A stretch of DNA of 64,000 nucleotides from Pseudomonas sp. MIACH. Its GTDB lineage: Bacteria > Pseudomonadota > Gammaproteobacteria > Pseudomonadales > Pseudomonadaceae. The stretch is from positions 62,001 through 126,000 of the forward strand of contig NZ_LHVO01000002.1 in NCBI RefSeq assembly GCF_001269925.1, read 5' to 3'. Below are positions 19,306 to 28,071 of the stretch, piece after piece. Under the pieces are notes generated by a model, which worked only from the letters and a program-made list of their open reading frames with translations, was not told the origin of the DNA and did no database searches. Position 1 is the first letter of the stretch; every line of letters begins with the position of its first letter. The translations under genes were made by a program, and so were the position numbers.

Positions 19306-19920
19306 ATGCCCATTACCTCTTTTCATAGCCTGCAAACAGTGCAGCACAAAGTGGATTTCTATACCGAGCAGAAAAATTCGATCGAAACTCGAATCCAACA
19401 CTTGCAAGACGTCCAAGCCAATATCCAAAAGAACGCGCCTCTGGCGGCTAAATTCAACACCGAAAGCGACCGTGCGGCCAAGCAGCTGACGAGCAAGGAC
19501 AGGGACGAGGGCTATCTGCGCCAACGCAGCGATGGGACCCCCAGATTGACACGTCATATGGGCTTGATGGTGCGGGCAACGCGCTTGGTCGATGGCGCGT
19601 TAGGCAGCAATCTCTCCGCGAGGAGTTCGATGCTCGACGGTGGCTTTCGTAAAGCGTTGGGGGACGCGGAACGACTCGACCCTATCCTTCGCAACGTAGT
19701 GGACTCGCCCTATAATAAAATCACGGTCAGTCAGTTCGCAAATATCGGCAACCAGCCGGCGATCAACACAAACCAAGAATCGCAGCGCAAAGAACTCAAC
19801 GTTACGTTGGCGAAGCTCGCCAGTTGGAAGCAACTACTCGGTGAGAAAGACGTAACGACTCCGTCAGCGGCAGGTAAAGTTCCTGATACAGAGGAATCAA
19901 CGCGCGCAATCACAGCCTAA
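19306..19920 (+). CDS. unrecognised helical protein (second of a two-gene unit)
   Basis: I do not recognise this 204-residue protein. It has no cysteine, membrane segment or ordinary signal peptide. The first 70 residues are Gln/Lys/Asp-rich and look helical or coiled-coil (FYTEQKNSIETRIQHLQDV); then comes DRDEGYLRQRSDG, echoing the GYLR region of the neighbour. GC content is low for this genome: 89 of 180 bases at 19321-19500 are G or C, against 80 of 120 at 17041-17160 in trpB. GAGG stands before the ATG, and a good terminator follows 12 bases after the stop, so the unit looks intact and expressed. A secreted effector or paired-protein role is a guess. Confidence 0.7.
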   Translation: MPITSFHSLQTVQHKVDFYTEQKNSIETRIQHLQDVQANIQKNAPLAAKFNTESDRAAKQLTSKDRDEGYLRQRSDGTPRLTRHMGLMVRATRLVDGALGSNLSARSSMLDGGFRKALGDAERLDPILRNVVDSPYNKITVSQFANIGNQPAINTNQESQRKELNVTLAKLASWKQLLGEKDVTTPSAAGKVPDTEESTRAITA

Positions 19921-19931
19921 ACAGCAAGACC

Positions 19932-19966
19932 AAGGGATTTCGAACCGCGTTCGGGATCCCTTTTTT
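19932..19966 (+). terminator. intrinsic terminator of the unknown two-gene unit
   Basis: AAGGGATTTCGAAC and GTTCGGGATCCCTT pair (two wobble pairs) around a CGC loop and are followed by six T. Confidence 0.88.
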
Positions 19967-19991
19967 GTTTGTGTGCCCTGAGGAATGCCCG

Positions 19992-20432
19992 ATGAAAATG
20001 CCTAAATCCGTGATTGCAGGTCTTGGCGTGCTGGTGCTTGGCGCCAGCGCCCTGGTGCAGGCCGCGCCGCCCGACCCGCGCGGTGACGACCGGGGTGGCC
20101 CGCAAGGCCAGCACGAGCAACGTGGCGACGACCATCGCGGCCCGCAGGACAACCGTCGCGGCGGACCACCCCAGGACTTCGGTCCGGTGCGGCAGATCAT
20201 CCACGACAATCACGGCCAGTTCTCCCGGGGCGCACCGCCGCCGCCGAATGTACGCCTGGTACGCGGCCGCCCCCTGCCGCCTGGCTACTACGGCGAGCGC
20301 CTGGACAACCGTGCCCTGGCGCGTCTGCCGGTCTATCCAGGTTATGAATGGCGCCGTTCGGGGCCGGATGTGGTGTTGATCGCGGTGGGTACCGGTATCG
20401 TCTATGAAATTCTGGACGGCGTGCTGAACTGA
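19992..20432 (+). CDS. RcnB-family periplasmic protein
   Basis: This 146-residue protein has a signal peptide (ending VQAAP), a His/Arg/Gly/Asp-rich central part (GGPQGQHEQRGDDHRGPQ), and the RcnB C-terminal core (LPPGYYGERLDNRAL, YEWRRSGPDVVLIAV, IVYEILDGVLN). E. coli RcnB modulates nickel/cobalt export; members in pseudomonads are mostly uncharacterised. Start ATG 19992 follows AGGAA. The nearest other gene in this direction is 164 bases away. Confidence 0.88.
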   Translation: MKMPKSVIAGLGVLVLGASALVQAAPPDPRGDDRGGPQGQHEQRGDDHRGPQDNRRGGPPQDFGPVRQIIHDNHGQFSRGAPPPPNVRLVRGRPLPPGYYGERLDNRALARLPVYPGYEWRRSGPDVVLIAVGTGIVYEILDGVLN

Positions 20433-20459
20433 TCCGGGTTTTTTCTATATAGGCTAGGC

Positions 20460-20485
20460 TTGAGGGGGAACACACCCCCCCTCAA
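20460..20485 (+). terminator. hairpin after the RcnB-like gene
   Basis: TTGAGGGGG and CCCCCCTCAA form a strong stem around AACACA shortly after the stop; no T run follows. Confidence 0.6.
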
Positions 20486-20596
20486 CACACTTCGTGCCTA
20501 TTGCCGTCTAACCACCTCTGCAAGTCACGCCTTCTTGCGTTGCCGGTCGTTAAGTTAGCTGCATCAGAAGTCATTATCGTCTCCCAGGAGTCCATC

Positions 20597-22249
20597 ATGG
20601 CATTTGATCTCATCACCCCCTCGGACCGTCGTCATTCCACGTTGCAAAAGGGTTTCAACCTGCGCTGGCCATTGGGCAACGTCCAGGGCGAGTCTTCACC
20701 CAACGGCGCCAGTCAGATCTACCTCTGCCACAACCCACAAGACATCATCGACGCAGCCGCCCAGGCCCTGGCTGTGCCCAATGGCCGTATCACGGTGCGC
20801 AGCGGCGGGCATTGCTATGAAGGATTTGTCTCTAACAAGATGCCGGACGCGCCAGGCGAGGTGTTGTCGATCCTGGACATCGGCCAGATCAACCAATTGG
20901 CCTACGACCCCAACGGCCTGATCAGCTCAGTGCTGGTACCCGCTTCGCCCCATCGCTATGCATTCCGCCTGGAGCCCGGCTGCCAGAACTGGGACACCAG
21001 CGTCGCGCTGTACAAATTGGCAGGCAAGGCGCTGCCCAGTGGATCCTGCTATTCGGTGGGACTGGGCGGACATATCTGCGGCGGCGGCTATGGTCTGCTG
21101 TCGCGTAAATACGGGCTGGTCTGCGACTGGCTGGACGGCGTCGACCTGCTGGTCGCCAATGCCTCCGGCTCGGGTCTTGCACCTGTCCATGTGTCCCGTA
21201 ACAGCCTCGACACCGATGAGCTGGACCTGTTCGCCGCCTGTTGCGGCGCCGGTGGCGGGCAGTTCGGCATCATCACCAGTTACTACTTCAAGACGCTGCC
21301 GCCAGCCCCGGACGAAGTGCTTTGGCTGCCATTGGAATGGGACTGGTCAGACCTCACACGCGCCGCCCTCGAACGTTTGCTGCACGCCTATCAGAACTGG
21401 TTCGTGGACCATCAGGCCGACCCGGCAACCTGGGGCCTGGCCACCAAACTGGAAATGCGTCATCTGAACACTGGCAACGTGACCCTGGGCATCCACTATG
21501 TCGACAAGGACGGGAAGCTCGATGACCTGGCGCCTTTCGACGACTTTGTCAGCAGCATGCAGGCCGCGGTGGGTGTCGGTGCGACGGAGTCGCTCCTGCC
21601 GTTCCACGTCGTGCATCAGCCACGTGGCGGGCAAAAGGGCCGCCGGGTCGACTCCCTGCAGAGTGCCCATGAGGCCGCCAGGCGTTTGGACTGGTTGTAC
21701 GCCACCCAATCGCTCAACGGTTCCGGTGACAATCAGCGCGGGCGGTATAAATCGGCGTATCAGAAAGGCGGGTTTACACAGCGCGTGCTGGACGCGATCT
21801 GGACGACGCTGACCTTGCCGGACCCCGAGCAACACCTGACCCAGAGCCTGATCCAGATCCAGTCATTTGGCGGGCGCATCAACCAGATGGACGGCCCGAT
21901 CCTGGCGCAGACGTCAGCCGCGCAACGCTCCTCGTACCTCAAATGGCAACCGCAGTGTTACTGGCACGCCGACGATGACGCCATCGACCGCGCCCATGCC
22001 GACTGGATCCGCGGCCTCTATTACGCTGCATTCACCAACGGTGTTCCCAATGACCCGGAGTTCGAGGGCTGCTACATCAACTACCCCGACCTGGACATGA
22101 CCCACCTCGGTGGCAATCCCGCGAACCCCAAGAACCCCCTGTGGTATGGAATTTTCTTCCCCAACACGATCATCGAGAACCGCCTGCGCCGAACCAAGCA
22201 ACGCTGGGATCCGTTGAATGTGTTCCGTAACGAAATGTCGGTGCCCTGA
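20597..22249 (+). CDS. berberine-bridge-type FAD oxidase with both covalent flavin anchors
   Basis: This 550-residue protein combines an FAD-binding PCMH domain (roughly residues 30-220) with a C-terminal BBE segment (QRWDPLNVFRNEMS). RSGGHCYEGF contains the His, and SGSCYSVGLGGH contains the Cys, used by berberine-bridge enzymes and related sugar oxidases for double covalent attachment of FAD. It should oxidise a sugar, alcohol or natural product with oxygen or another acceptor. The ATG at 20597 follows CAGGAG. No signal peptide is seen. It converges on the dgo operon. The substrate is unknown; an oligosaccharide or aldose oxidase is one possibility. Confidence 0.88.
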   Translation: MAFDLITPSDRRHSTLQKGFNLRWPLGNVQGESSPNGASQIYLCHNPQDIIDAAAQALAVPNGRITVRSGGHCYEGFVSNKMPDAPGEVLSILDIGQINQLAYDPNGLISSVLVPASPHRYAFRLEPGCQNWDTSVALYKLAGKALPSGSCYSVGLGGHICGGGYGLLSRKYGLVCDWLDGVDLLVANASGSGLAPVHVSRNSLDTDELDLFAACCGAGGGQFGIITSYYFKTLPPAPDEVLWLPLEWDWSDLTRAALERLLHAYQNWFVDHQADPATWGLATKLEMRHLNTGNVTLGIHYVDKDGKLDDLAPFDDFVSSMQAAVGVGATESLLPFHVVHQPRGGQKGRRVDSLQSAHEAARRLDWLYATQSLNGSGDNQRGRYKSAYQKGGFTQRVLDAIWTTLTLPDPEQHLTQSLIQIQSFGGRINQMDGPILAQTSAAQRSSYLKWQPQCYWHADDDAIDRAHADWIRGLYYAAFTNGVPNDPEFEGCYINYPDLDMTHLGGNPANPKNPLWYGIFFPNTIIENRLRRTKQRWDPLNVFRNEMSVP

Positions 22250-22260
22250 GCCCGGCCAAC

Positions 22261-22280
22261 GGGCGGCCCGCAGGCCGCCC
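22261..22280. terminator. GC-rich hairpin between convergent genes
   Basis: GGGCGGCC-CGCA-GGCCGCCC forms a perfect 8-base stem in the 36-base gap between the flavin oxidase gene and dgoT. It lacks T runs. Confidence 0.65.
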
Positions 22281-22285
22281 ACTGT

Positions 22286-23596
22286 TTACAGCTCGATCCG
22301 CTCGACCTTGCCCACCAGCAGCACATAGGAGAGTGCGCCCAACAGCGCCAGTACGGCGATGTAGGTGATCGCCGGGGCAAACGAATCGCCGCTGGCCAGG
22401 AAACCGATGACGATCGGCGTGGCAATCGCCGCCAGGTTGCCGATGAAGTTGAACACCCCGCCGGTCAGTCCCAGCAGACGTGCCGGGGCAAGGGTCGAGA
22501 CCAGCGACCAGGTGATCGAGGCCAGGCCATTACCGAAGAACGCCAGGGCCAGGAAGGCGATGACCAACGGTGTCGATTCGACGAAGTTGGCGCCAATGAT
22601 CGCCGTCGAGATCAACAGGCCGCTGATGATCGGCAACTTGCGGGCAAACCCCACCGAGGCGCCACGGCGGATCAGCCAGTCGGAAAACAACCCCGAACAC
22701 AGCACGCCGACGAAAGCCGCGAGGAAGGGCAGTGACGCGAGCATGCCGGACTTGATGAAGTCCATGCCGCGGTATTTCACCAGGTAGGTCGGGAACCAGG
22801 TCAGGAAGAACCACAACGTGGAGTTCAGGCAGAACTGCCCCAGGTAGATACCCCACAACTTGCGCTTGCTCAGGACAATGCCCAGGTCGACCCAACTGAA
22901 GGGCGCCTTGCTCTTGCTCGCTTGTGCGCTCAAGTCCACCAGCCCGCCACCTTCGCGGATCAGTTCGATTTCAGCGGCGTTGACGCCTTTGAAGTCACGG
23001 GGCTCGCGATACAGGGCATACCAGATCGCCGCCCACACAATGCCCACGCCACCGGTCACGACAAATACCATGTGCCAGCCGTAATGGTGCTGCAACCAGG
23101 CCAGGACCGGCGTCAGGAACGCCAGCCCGACAAACTGCCCGGAGGTGTAGAAGCCAATGGCCGTGGCGCGCTCGCGCTCGGGGAACCAACTGGTGACCAC
23201 GCGACTGTTGATGGGGTAAGCCGGTGCTTCCAGGGCACCCACCGCCATGCGCAGCACAAACAGCGCAATGAAGCTGGCGGCAAAACCGAGCATCACGGTG
23301 GCGATGGACCACAGCAACAGGGCGGCGGTGTAGAGGATACGCGGCGGTACCCGGTCCACCAGCCAGCCGCCGGGGATCTGCATGGCGGCGTACGTCCAGC
23401 CGAACGCGGAGAAAATCAGCCCGACATGTACCGGGTCGATGCCCAGCTCACTGGTCAGTGCCGGGGCGGCAATCGACAGGTTGCTGCGGTCGAGGTAGTT
23501 GATCACCACGGTGATAAACAGCAGCACCATGATGAAGTAGCGCTTTCGGGTAGGCGTGACTAAAGAAGCCTGCCCGCTCAAGGATCCAGGTTGCAT
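22286..23596 (-). CDS. dgoT: MFS D-galactonate transporter
   Basis: This 436-residue major facilitator protein has about 12 hydrophobic segments and the anion:cation symporter signature NYLDRSNLSIAAP near residue 35. It belongs to the galactonate/glucarate transporter family. Its place at the end of a dgoK-dgoA-dgoD run makes D-galactonate the probable substrate, taken up with protons across the inner membrane. The 114-base gap to dgoD contains a REP-like hairpin that could lower or stabilise part of the message. Confidence 0.9.
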   Translation of the reverse strand: MQPGSLSGQASLVTPTRKRYFIMVLLFITVVINYLDRSNLSIAAPALTSELGIDPVHVGLIFSAFGWTYAAMQIPGGWLVDRVPPRILYTAALLLWSIATVMLGFAASFIALFVLRMAVGALEAPAYPINSRVVTSWFPERERATAIGFYTSGQFVGLAFLTPVLAWLQHHYGWHMVFVVTGGVGIVWAAIWYALYREPRDFKGVNAAEIELIREGGGLVDLSAQASKSKAPFSWVDLGIVLSKRKLWGIYLGQFCLNSTLWFFLTWFPTYLVKYRGMDFIKSGMLASLPFLAAFVGVLCSGLFSDWLIRRGASVGFARKLPIISGLLISTAIIGANFVESTPLVIAFLALAFFGNGLASITWSLVSTLAPARLLGLTGGVFNFIGNLAAIATPIVIGFLASGDSFAPAITYIAVLALLGALSYVLLVGKVERIEL

Positions 23597-23651
23597 GGTA
23601 GGTGCCTATTCTTATGTTTGTTGAAGATGGGACTTCTGCAGAAACCGGATC

Positions 23652-23686
23652 AACATGTGGGAAGAAGCAAGCCTCTCCCACATGTT
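23652..23686. repeat. REP-like hairpin in the dgoD-dgoT gap
   Basis: AACATGTGGGA at 23652-23662 and its complement at 23676-23686 flank a short loop containing GCAAGCC. The ends resemble the TGTGGGA...GCAAGCC...TCCCACA REP family but in a shortened form. Confidence 0.7.
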
Positions 23687-23710
23687 TGACCGTGTTCTTT
23701 CAGGCAGACA

Positions 23711-24859
23711 TCACCACTCGGCAAAGCTGCCATCAGCATGGCGCCAGATCGGGTTGCGCCAGCGGTGACCGATGGCTGCGCGTTCGATCACGTATTCCTC
23801 GTTGATCTCGATGCCCAGGCCTGGCCCGTTGGGGATCTTCACAAAGCCCTGGTCATAGTCGAATACGCCCGGGTCGCGCACATAGTCGAGCAGGTCATTG
23901 CTCTCGTTGTAGTGAATGCCCAGGCTTTGCTCCTGGATAAACGCGTTGTAGCAAACCGCATCCAGTTGCAGGCACGCCGCCAACGCAATCGGGCCCAGCG
24001 GGCAGTGCAGGGCCAGGGCCACGTCGTAGGCTTCGGCCATGTTGGCGATCTTGCGGGTTTCGGTGATACCGCCCGCGTGGGAAGCGTCCGGCTGGATGAT
24101 GTCGACGTAGCCTTCGCTGAGCACGCGCTTGAAGTCCCAGCGCGAGAACAGGCGCTCGCCCAGGGCAATCGGGGTGCTGGTCAGCGGCGCCAGTTCCTTG
24201 AGGGCCTCGTAGTTCTCGCTGAGCACCGGCTCTTCGATAAACATCAGTTTGTACGGGTCCAGCTCTTTCATCAGCACCTTGGCCATGGGTTTGTGCACCC
24301 GGCCATGGAAGTCGACGCCGATGCCGACGTTAGGGCCCACCGCATCACGCACGGCCGCGACGTTGGCCAGGGCCAGATCGACTTTTTCGAAGCTGTCGAC
24401 GAACTGCAACTCTTCGGTGCCGTTCATTTTCACCGCAGTAAAACCACGGGCCACGGCCTCTTTGGCGGCGCGAGCGGTGTCGGCAGGACGGTCGCCACCG
24501 ATCCATGAGTACACGCGAATCTTGTCGCGTACCTGACCACCCAACAGGTCGCTGACGGAAACGCCCAGGGCCTTGCCCTTGATGTCCCACAACGCCTGGT
24601 CGATGCCGGCGAGGGCGCTCATGTGCACGGCGCCGCCACGGTAGAAGCCGCCGCGGTAGAGCACGGTCCAGATATCTTCGATATTGCGTGGGTCCTTGCC
24701 GATCAGGTAATCGGACAGTTCCTCGACGGCAGCGGCCACGGTGTGAGCGCGGCCTTCGACCACGGGCTCACCCCAGCCGGTCACGCCCTGGTCGGTCTCG
24801 ACCTTGAGGAAGCACCAGCGCGGCGGGACGATAAAGGTCGTCAGTTTGGTGATTTTCAT
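23711..24859 (-). CDS. dgoD: D-galactonate dehydratase
   Basis: This 382-residue enolase-superfamily enzyme converts D-galactonate to 2-dehydro-3-deoxy-galactonate. Recognisable parts are the N-terminal cap ([15 protein letters not shown]), [12 protein letters not shown] with metal ligands, [18 protein letters not shown] and the [11 protein letters not shown] catalytic histidine loop. The length matches DgoD. A GAGAGATAA stretch precedes the start. It is the third gene of the operon dgoK-dgoA-dgoD-dgoT. Confidence 0.95.
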
Positions 24860-24906
24860 CTGTTATCTCTCTTATAGATGCAGCGCCAGGGGCGCGGAAC
24901 TTGATC

Positions 24907-25527
24907 TCAGCTCAGGGCTTTCCAGGCGGCGACATAAGCCTGGGCGCGGCTCGCTACCTGATCCACTGTCATACCCGGTTTGAACAACCCGGAACCCAGC
25001 CCGAACCCCTTGGCGCCGGCGTCGATAAACACCTGCATGTTGTCCGGGGTAATGCCGCCCACCGGCAGCAGCAACGTGCCTGCCGGCAATACCGCCAGCC
25101 ACGCCTTGATCACAGAAGGGCCCATTTGCTCGGCCGGGAACAGCTTCAACACGTCGGCGCCTTCGTCCAGCGCGGCGAACGCTTCGGTGGGTGTGGCCAC
25201 CCCCGGCGACAGGTACAGGCCAGCGGCTTTGGCGGCGCGCAAGACCTTGGCATCGCTATGGGGCATGACGATCACTTGGCCACCGGCGGCTTTCACTTGC
25301 TCGACCTGCGCAGGCGTCAACACCGTACCGGCGCCGATCAGGCAATCGGCGGGCAGGCTGTCGCGCAGGGTGCGGATGCTGGTGTAAGGGTCCGGCGAAT
25401 TGAGCGGGACTTCGATCACGCGAAACCCGGCGTCGTACAGCACCTGGCCGACCGCCTGGGCTTCGTCCGGGCGCACGCCACGCAGGATCGCGATCAAACC
25501 GTTTTGTGCGAGTGCTTGCTTGAGCAT
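24907..25527 (-). CDS. dgoA: 2-dehydro-3-deoxy-6-phosphogalactonate aldolase
   Basis: This 206-residue class I aldolase cleaves KDPGal to pyruvate and glyceraldehyde 3-phosphate. AILRGVRPDEA, GAGTVLT and VIVMPHSDAKVLRAAKAAGL are typical of the KDPG/KDPGal aldolase fold; PHS rather than PN/PG is usual for DgoA. It starts one base after the dgoK stop, so the two are coupled. Confidence 0.94.
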   Translation of the reverse strand: MLKQALAQNGLIAILRGVRPDEAQAVGQVLYDAGFRVIEVPLNSPDPYTSIRTLRDSLPADCLIGAGTVLTPAQVEQVKAAGGQVIVMPHSDAKVLRAAKAAGLYLSPGVATPTEAFAALDEGADVLKLFPAEQMGPSVIKAWLAVLPAGTLLLPVGGITPDNMQVFIDAGAKGFGLGSGLFKPGMTVDQVASRAQAYVAAWKALS

Positions 25528-25528
25528 G

Positions 25529-26494
25529 TCAGGCCTCCGTTGCAGGTTGAGTGAGCCCGGCGGCCACTGCCAGTTGCCACAGGCCGCGCTCGGTCGCTTC
25601 CTGCGCCAGGCTGACGTGGGCGAAACCGCAGAGGGCGAGGGCGCGTTGGTAGCGCACGCAAAGCGGGCCGGCGCCTACCAGGATGATGGGGATGTGCCGT
25701 GCACTGGCTGGCAAGCCGGCCAGTTCATGGCCGATCAGCAGGCCGGATAAGTAATCGGGCTGCTGCTCAGGGGTGAGTTCGGCGGTCAGGCCAAGGGTGC
25801 GCGCACTAAACAAGGTCGACAGCACGCCGCGCTGACCCTCTTTCGACAGCGCCACTTGAACGCCGCGATCAAAAGCCTCGGCCTGGAACTGCGCGGATAC
25901 CTTCTGCGTACGCCCCAGCAGGCTGTGCTTACTCAGCACCGCGAACAGTTCACCGGTCATGAAGGTATCGAAGTGGGTGATGCAACCTTCCACCACCTCG
26001 ACCCATTTGGAATGGCTTCCGGGTAGGCCGATCAACAATTCACCACTGGCCGACAGGCTTTGCAGCACACCCAGCACCTGGGTTTCTTCACCGCGCATCA
26101 CATTGGGCAAACCGACCTGCTCGATCACGCCGGGCACGATATGCACATCGACGCCGCGCAAGCTGCGCACCGTGTGCAACGCCTGGCCCAGGCTGGCGAC
26201 GTCGACCGGCGTATTGCGATATGCGGCCTCGCTCCAGCCCTGGGCGCTGCCGACCATGCCGCAGGCGATCACTGGAAGATGGGGTTGGGCCTCGAGCCAG
26301 TCGCCGCATGCCGCATCAAATGCCAACTCGAAGCCATCGCTGCAGTGCGCACCGGCGATGTCCCGGGGCTCAGAGGGCAAATGCATGATGCCCGACGCCA
26401 GCGAGCGCTGTTCCAGCACGACGCCTGCGGGGCCGAGTTTGTAAGCACGAAGGGAGCTGGTCCCCCAATCGAGCGCGATCAATTGCGCCTGCAT
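25529..26494 (-). CDS. dgoK: 2-dehydro-3-deoxygalactonokinase
   Basis: This 321-residue sugar kinase phosphorylates KDGal using ATP. The N-terminal phosphate motif IALDWGTSSLRAY and the GLPGSHSKWVEV segment fit the DgoK family. The ATG at 26494 is chosen over the 22-codon extension because it places the kinase motif at the N-terminus. It is the first gene of the dgo operon; AT-rich, palindromic DNA lies 70-105 bases upstream. Confidence 0.94.
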   Translation of the reverse strand: MQAQLIALDWGTSSLRAYKLGPAGVVLEQRSLASGIMHLPSEPRDIAGAHCSDGFELAFDAACGDWLEAQPHLPVIACGMVGSAQGWSEAAYRNTPVDVASLGQALHTVRSLRGVDVHIVPGVIEQVGLPNVMRGEETQVLGVLQSLSASGELLIGLPGSHSKWVEVVEGCITHFDTFMTGELFAVLSKHSLLGRTQKVSAQFQAEAFDRGVQVALSKEGQRGVLSTLFSARTLGLTAELTPEQQPDYLSGLLIGHELAGLPASARHIPIILVGAGPLCVRYQRALALCGFAHVSLAQEATERGLWQLAVAAGLTQPATEA

Positions 26495-26561
26495 CGCTTC
26501 ACCTGAAATGAGTGGGTGCTGAAAAAAGCAGATGGGCGAATATAAACCTACAGCAGACAAT

Positions 26562-26600
26562 ATCTCAATATATAAATAACAGTCCCATATATTGGGAGAT
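26562..26600. promoter_or_regulatory. AT-rich inverted repeat upstream of dgoK (candidate operator)
   Basis: ATCTCAATATAT at 26562-26573 is complementary to ATATATTGGGAGAT at 26587-26600, apart from two extra G. The repeat sits in the spacer between dgoK and the DOPA-dioxygenase-like gene, where the operon promoter is expected. It may be the site of a DgoR-like regulator, but none is encoded next to it. Confidence 0.5.
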
Positions 26601-26659
26601 TGACACGCAAAGTCCTACAACCTTTTAGGGAAGTTGGGATTGCGGTTAAGACAGGGTGG

Positions 26660-26986
26660 TTAAAAAGCAGACAGGTCCAGTTCGCGCATCGCACCCATCC
26701 AGATCGCATAGTCGGTGTGATCTTTCAGGTCATCGCCGGTTTCAGGATGCAGGAACACCACCAACCCATTGCGATGCAGGGCCAGCCACGGGAGCACCAC
26801 CCCGATGTATTCGGGGTCGAATGCCAGCTGGCAGCTCCAGTCCGGGTGCGGGCCGACGGGGCGTTCATGCACACGCCCCATGCGCAGCGGGAACAGCTTC
26901 GCACCGTCCTCGCAAAAGGCCCGCGCCTGGTCGATGGTGCTGGCGTCAAAGTAGACGTGGGCGTGGTAGCCCTTGATACGTTGCAT
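26660..26986 (-). CDS. DOPA 4,5-dioxygenase family protein
   Basis: This 108-residue protein has the family's GYHAHVYFD start, then GPHPDWSCQL and WLALHRNGLVVFLHPETGD, with histidines likely to bind metal. Bacterial members are described as DOPA 4,5-dioxygenase-like; the physiological substrate is not known. ATG 26986 fits the family; the longer frame does not. The gene lies just downstream of the LysR gene on the same strand and just upstream of the dgo operon. Confidence 0.85.
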   Translation of the reverse strand: MQRIKGYHAHVYFDASTIDQARAFCEDGAKLFPLRMGRVHERPVGPHPDWSCQLAFDPEYIGVVLPWLALHRNGLVVFLHPETGDDLKDHTDYAIWMGAMRELDLSAF

Positions 26987-27017
26987 GACGGACTCCGGAT
27001 CCAATGTGCGCCAAATC

Positions 27018-27968
27018 CTAGACCGCAATCGACGGCAGGGCCAGCCCGGTCAGCGACTGCGCGCTGCTGGCCTGTTCCGCCACCAGCCAGTCGACGAAAC
27101 GCTCGACCAACTGCCCCCGCCGCTTGCGCTGGGGCTGCACCACGTAATAGCCGAAGCGCGAGATCACGGTGTCGCTGATCGGCCGGCACAGCCAGTTCTG
27201 TTCCAGCAGGTTATCCACCAAATGGCGCCAGCCAATCGCCACACCCTGGCCGGCAATCGCCGCCTGGATCAGCAGGGTGTAGTTGTCAAAGCGCAGTTGG
27301 CCAGGGGTGGGCGCGGCAGTGATACCCAGCTCGCGAAACACGCCGCTCCAGTCGAACCACTGGCTGTTGTTTTCCTGGCGCAGGTGCAGCAACGGACAGT
27401 CGTGCAAGGTTTGCACAGTCAATGGCTTCGCCTGGTCCTTGAGCCATTGCGGGCTGCACACCGGGAACACTTCCTCGTTGAACAACCACAGGCTGTCGCC
27501 CTGCTTGAAACGGCCATCGCCAAACAGCACTGCCACGTCGATGTCGCTGCGCAGTGTCGCGTGGTTGCGCTCGCTGGTCACCAGGCTCACGTCCACCTGG
27601 GGGTTGGCGGCGTGGAAGCGATGCAAGCGCGGCATCAGCCAGTAGGCGGCGAAGGCGAAGTCGGTGGCCACTTGCAACACTTCATGCTGGTCCTGCTGGG
27701 TGATCACGCTCAAGCCGTGGTTAATGGCTTGCAAACCGCTCTGCACATGTTCGAACAGCAAGGCCCCGGCGTCGGTCAGCTCGATCCCGCGATAGATACG
27801 ATCAAACAGGCGGATCGCCAACTGTTCTTCCAGGCGCTTGATCTGCTGGCTGATGGCCGGCTGAGTGGTGCCCAGCTCCATCGCCGCAGCGGTAAAGCTG
27901 CGATGGCGGGCGGCGGCTTCGAACGCGCGCAGCAAATCGAGGGATACATCGCCGAGGGTTTCATACAT
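27018..27968 (-). CDS. LysR-type regulator of choline sulfate use
   Basis: This 316-residue LysR regulator has a helix-turn-helix near residues 25-45 (AAMELGTTQPAISQQIKRLEE) and a GcvA-type effector domain (FAFAAYWLMPRLHRF). It is divergent from betC with about 100 bases between, the arrangement seen in PAO1 (PA0032-PA0031), so it most likely controls betC and the downstream genes in response to choline or choline sulfate. That role is inferred from position. Confidence 0.85.
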   Translation of the reverse strand: MYETLGDVSLDLLRAFEAAARHRSFTAAAMELGTTQPAISQQIKRLEEQLAIRLFDRIYRGIELTDAGALLFEHVQSGLQAINHGLSVITQQDQHEVLQVATDFAFAAYWLMPRLHRFHAANPQVDVSLVTSERNHATLRSDIDVAVLFGDGRFKQGDSLWLFNEEVFPVCSPQWLKDQAKPLTVQTLHDCPLLHLRQENNSQWFDWSGVFRELGITAAPTPGQLRFDNYTLLIQAAIAGQGVAIGWRHLVDNLLEQNWLCRPISDTVISRFGYYVVQPQRKRRGQLVERFVDWLVAEQASSAQSLTGLALPSIAV

Positions 27969-28071
27969 AAGCTGTGCTTATCCTAGACATTGCTTTTCAT
28001 GGGCTTTACCCCATTTTCCATGGGCCGCATGCTCATTCGCATAAACACCGCCTATGGAATGCCGAAGCCCC

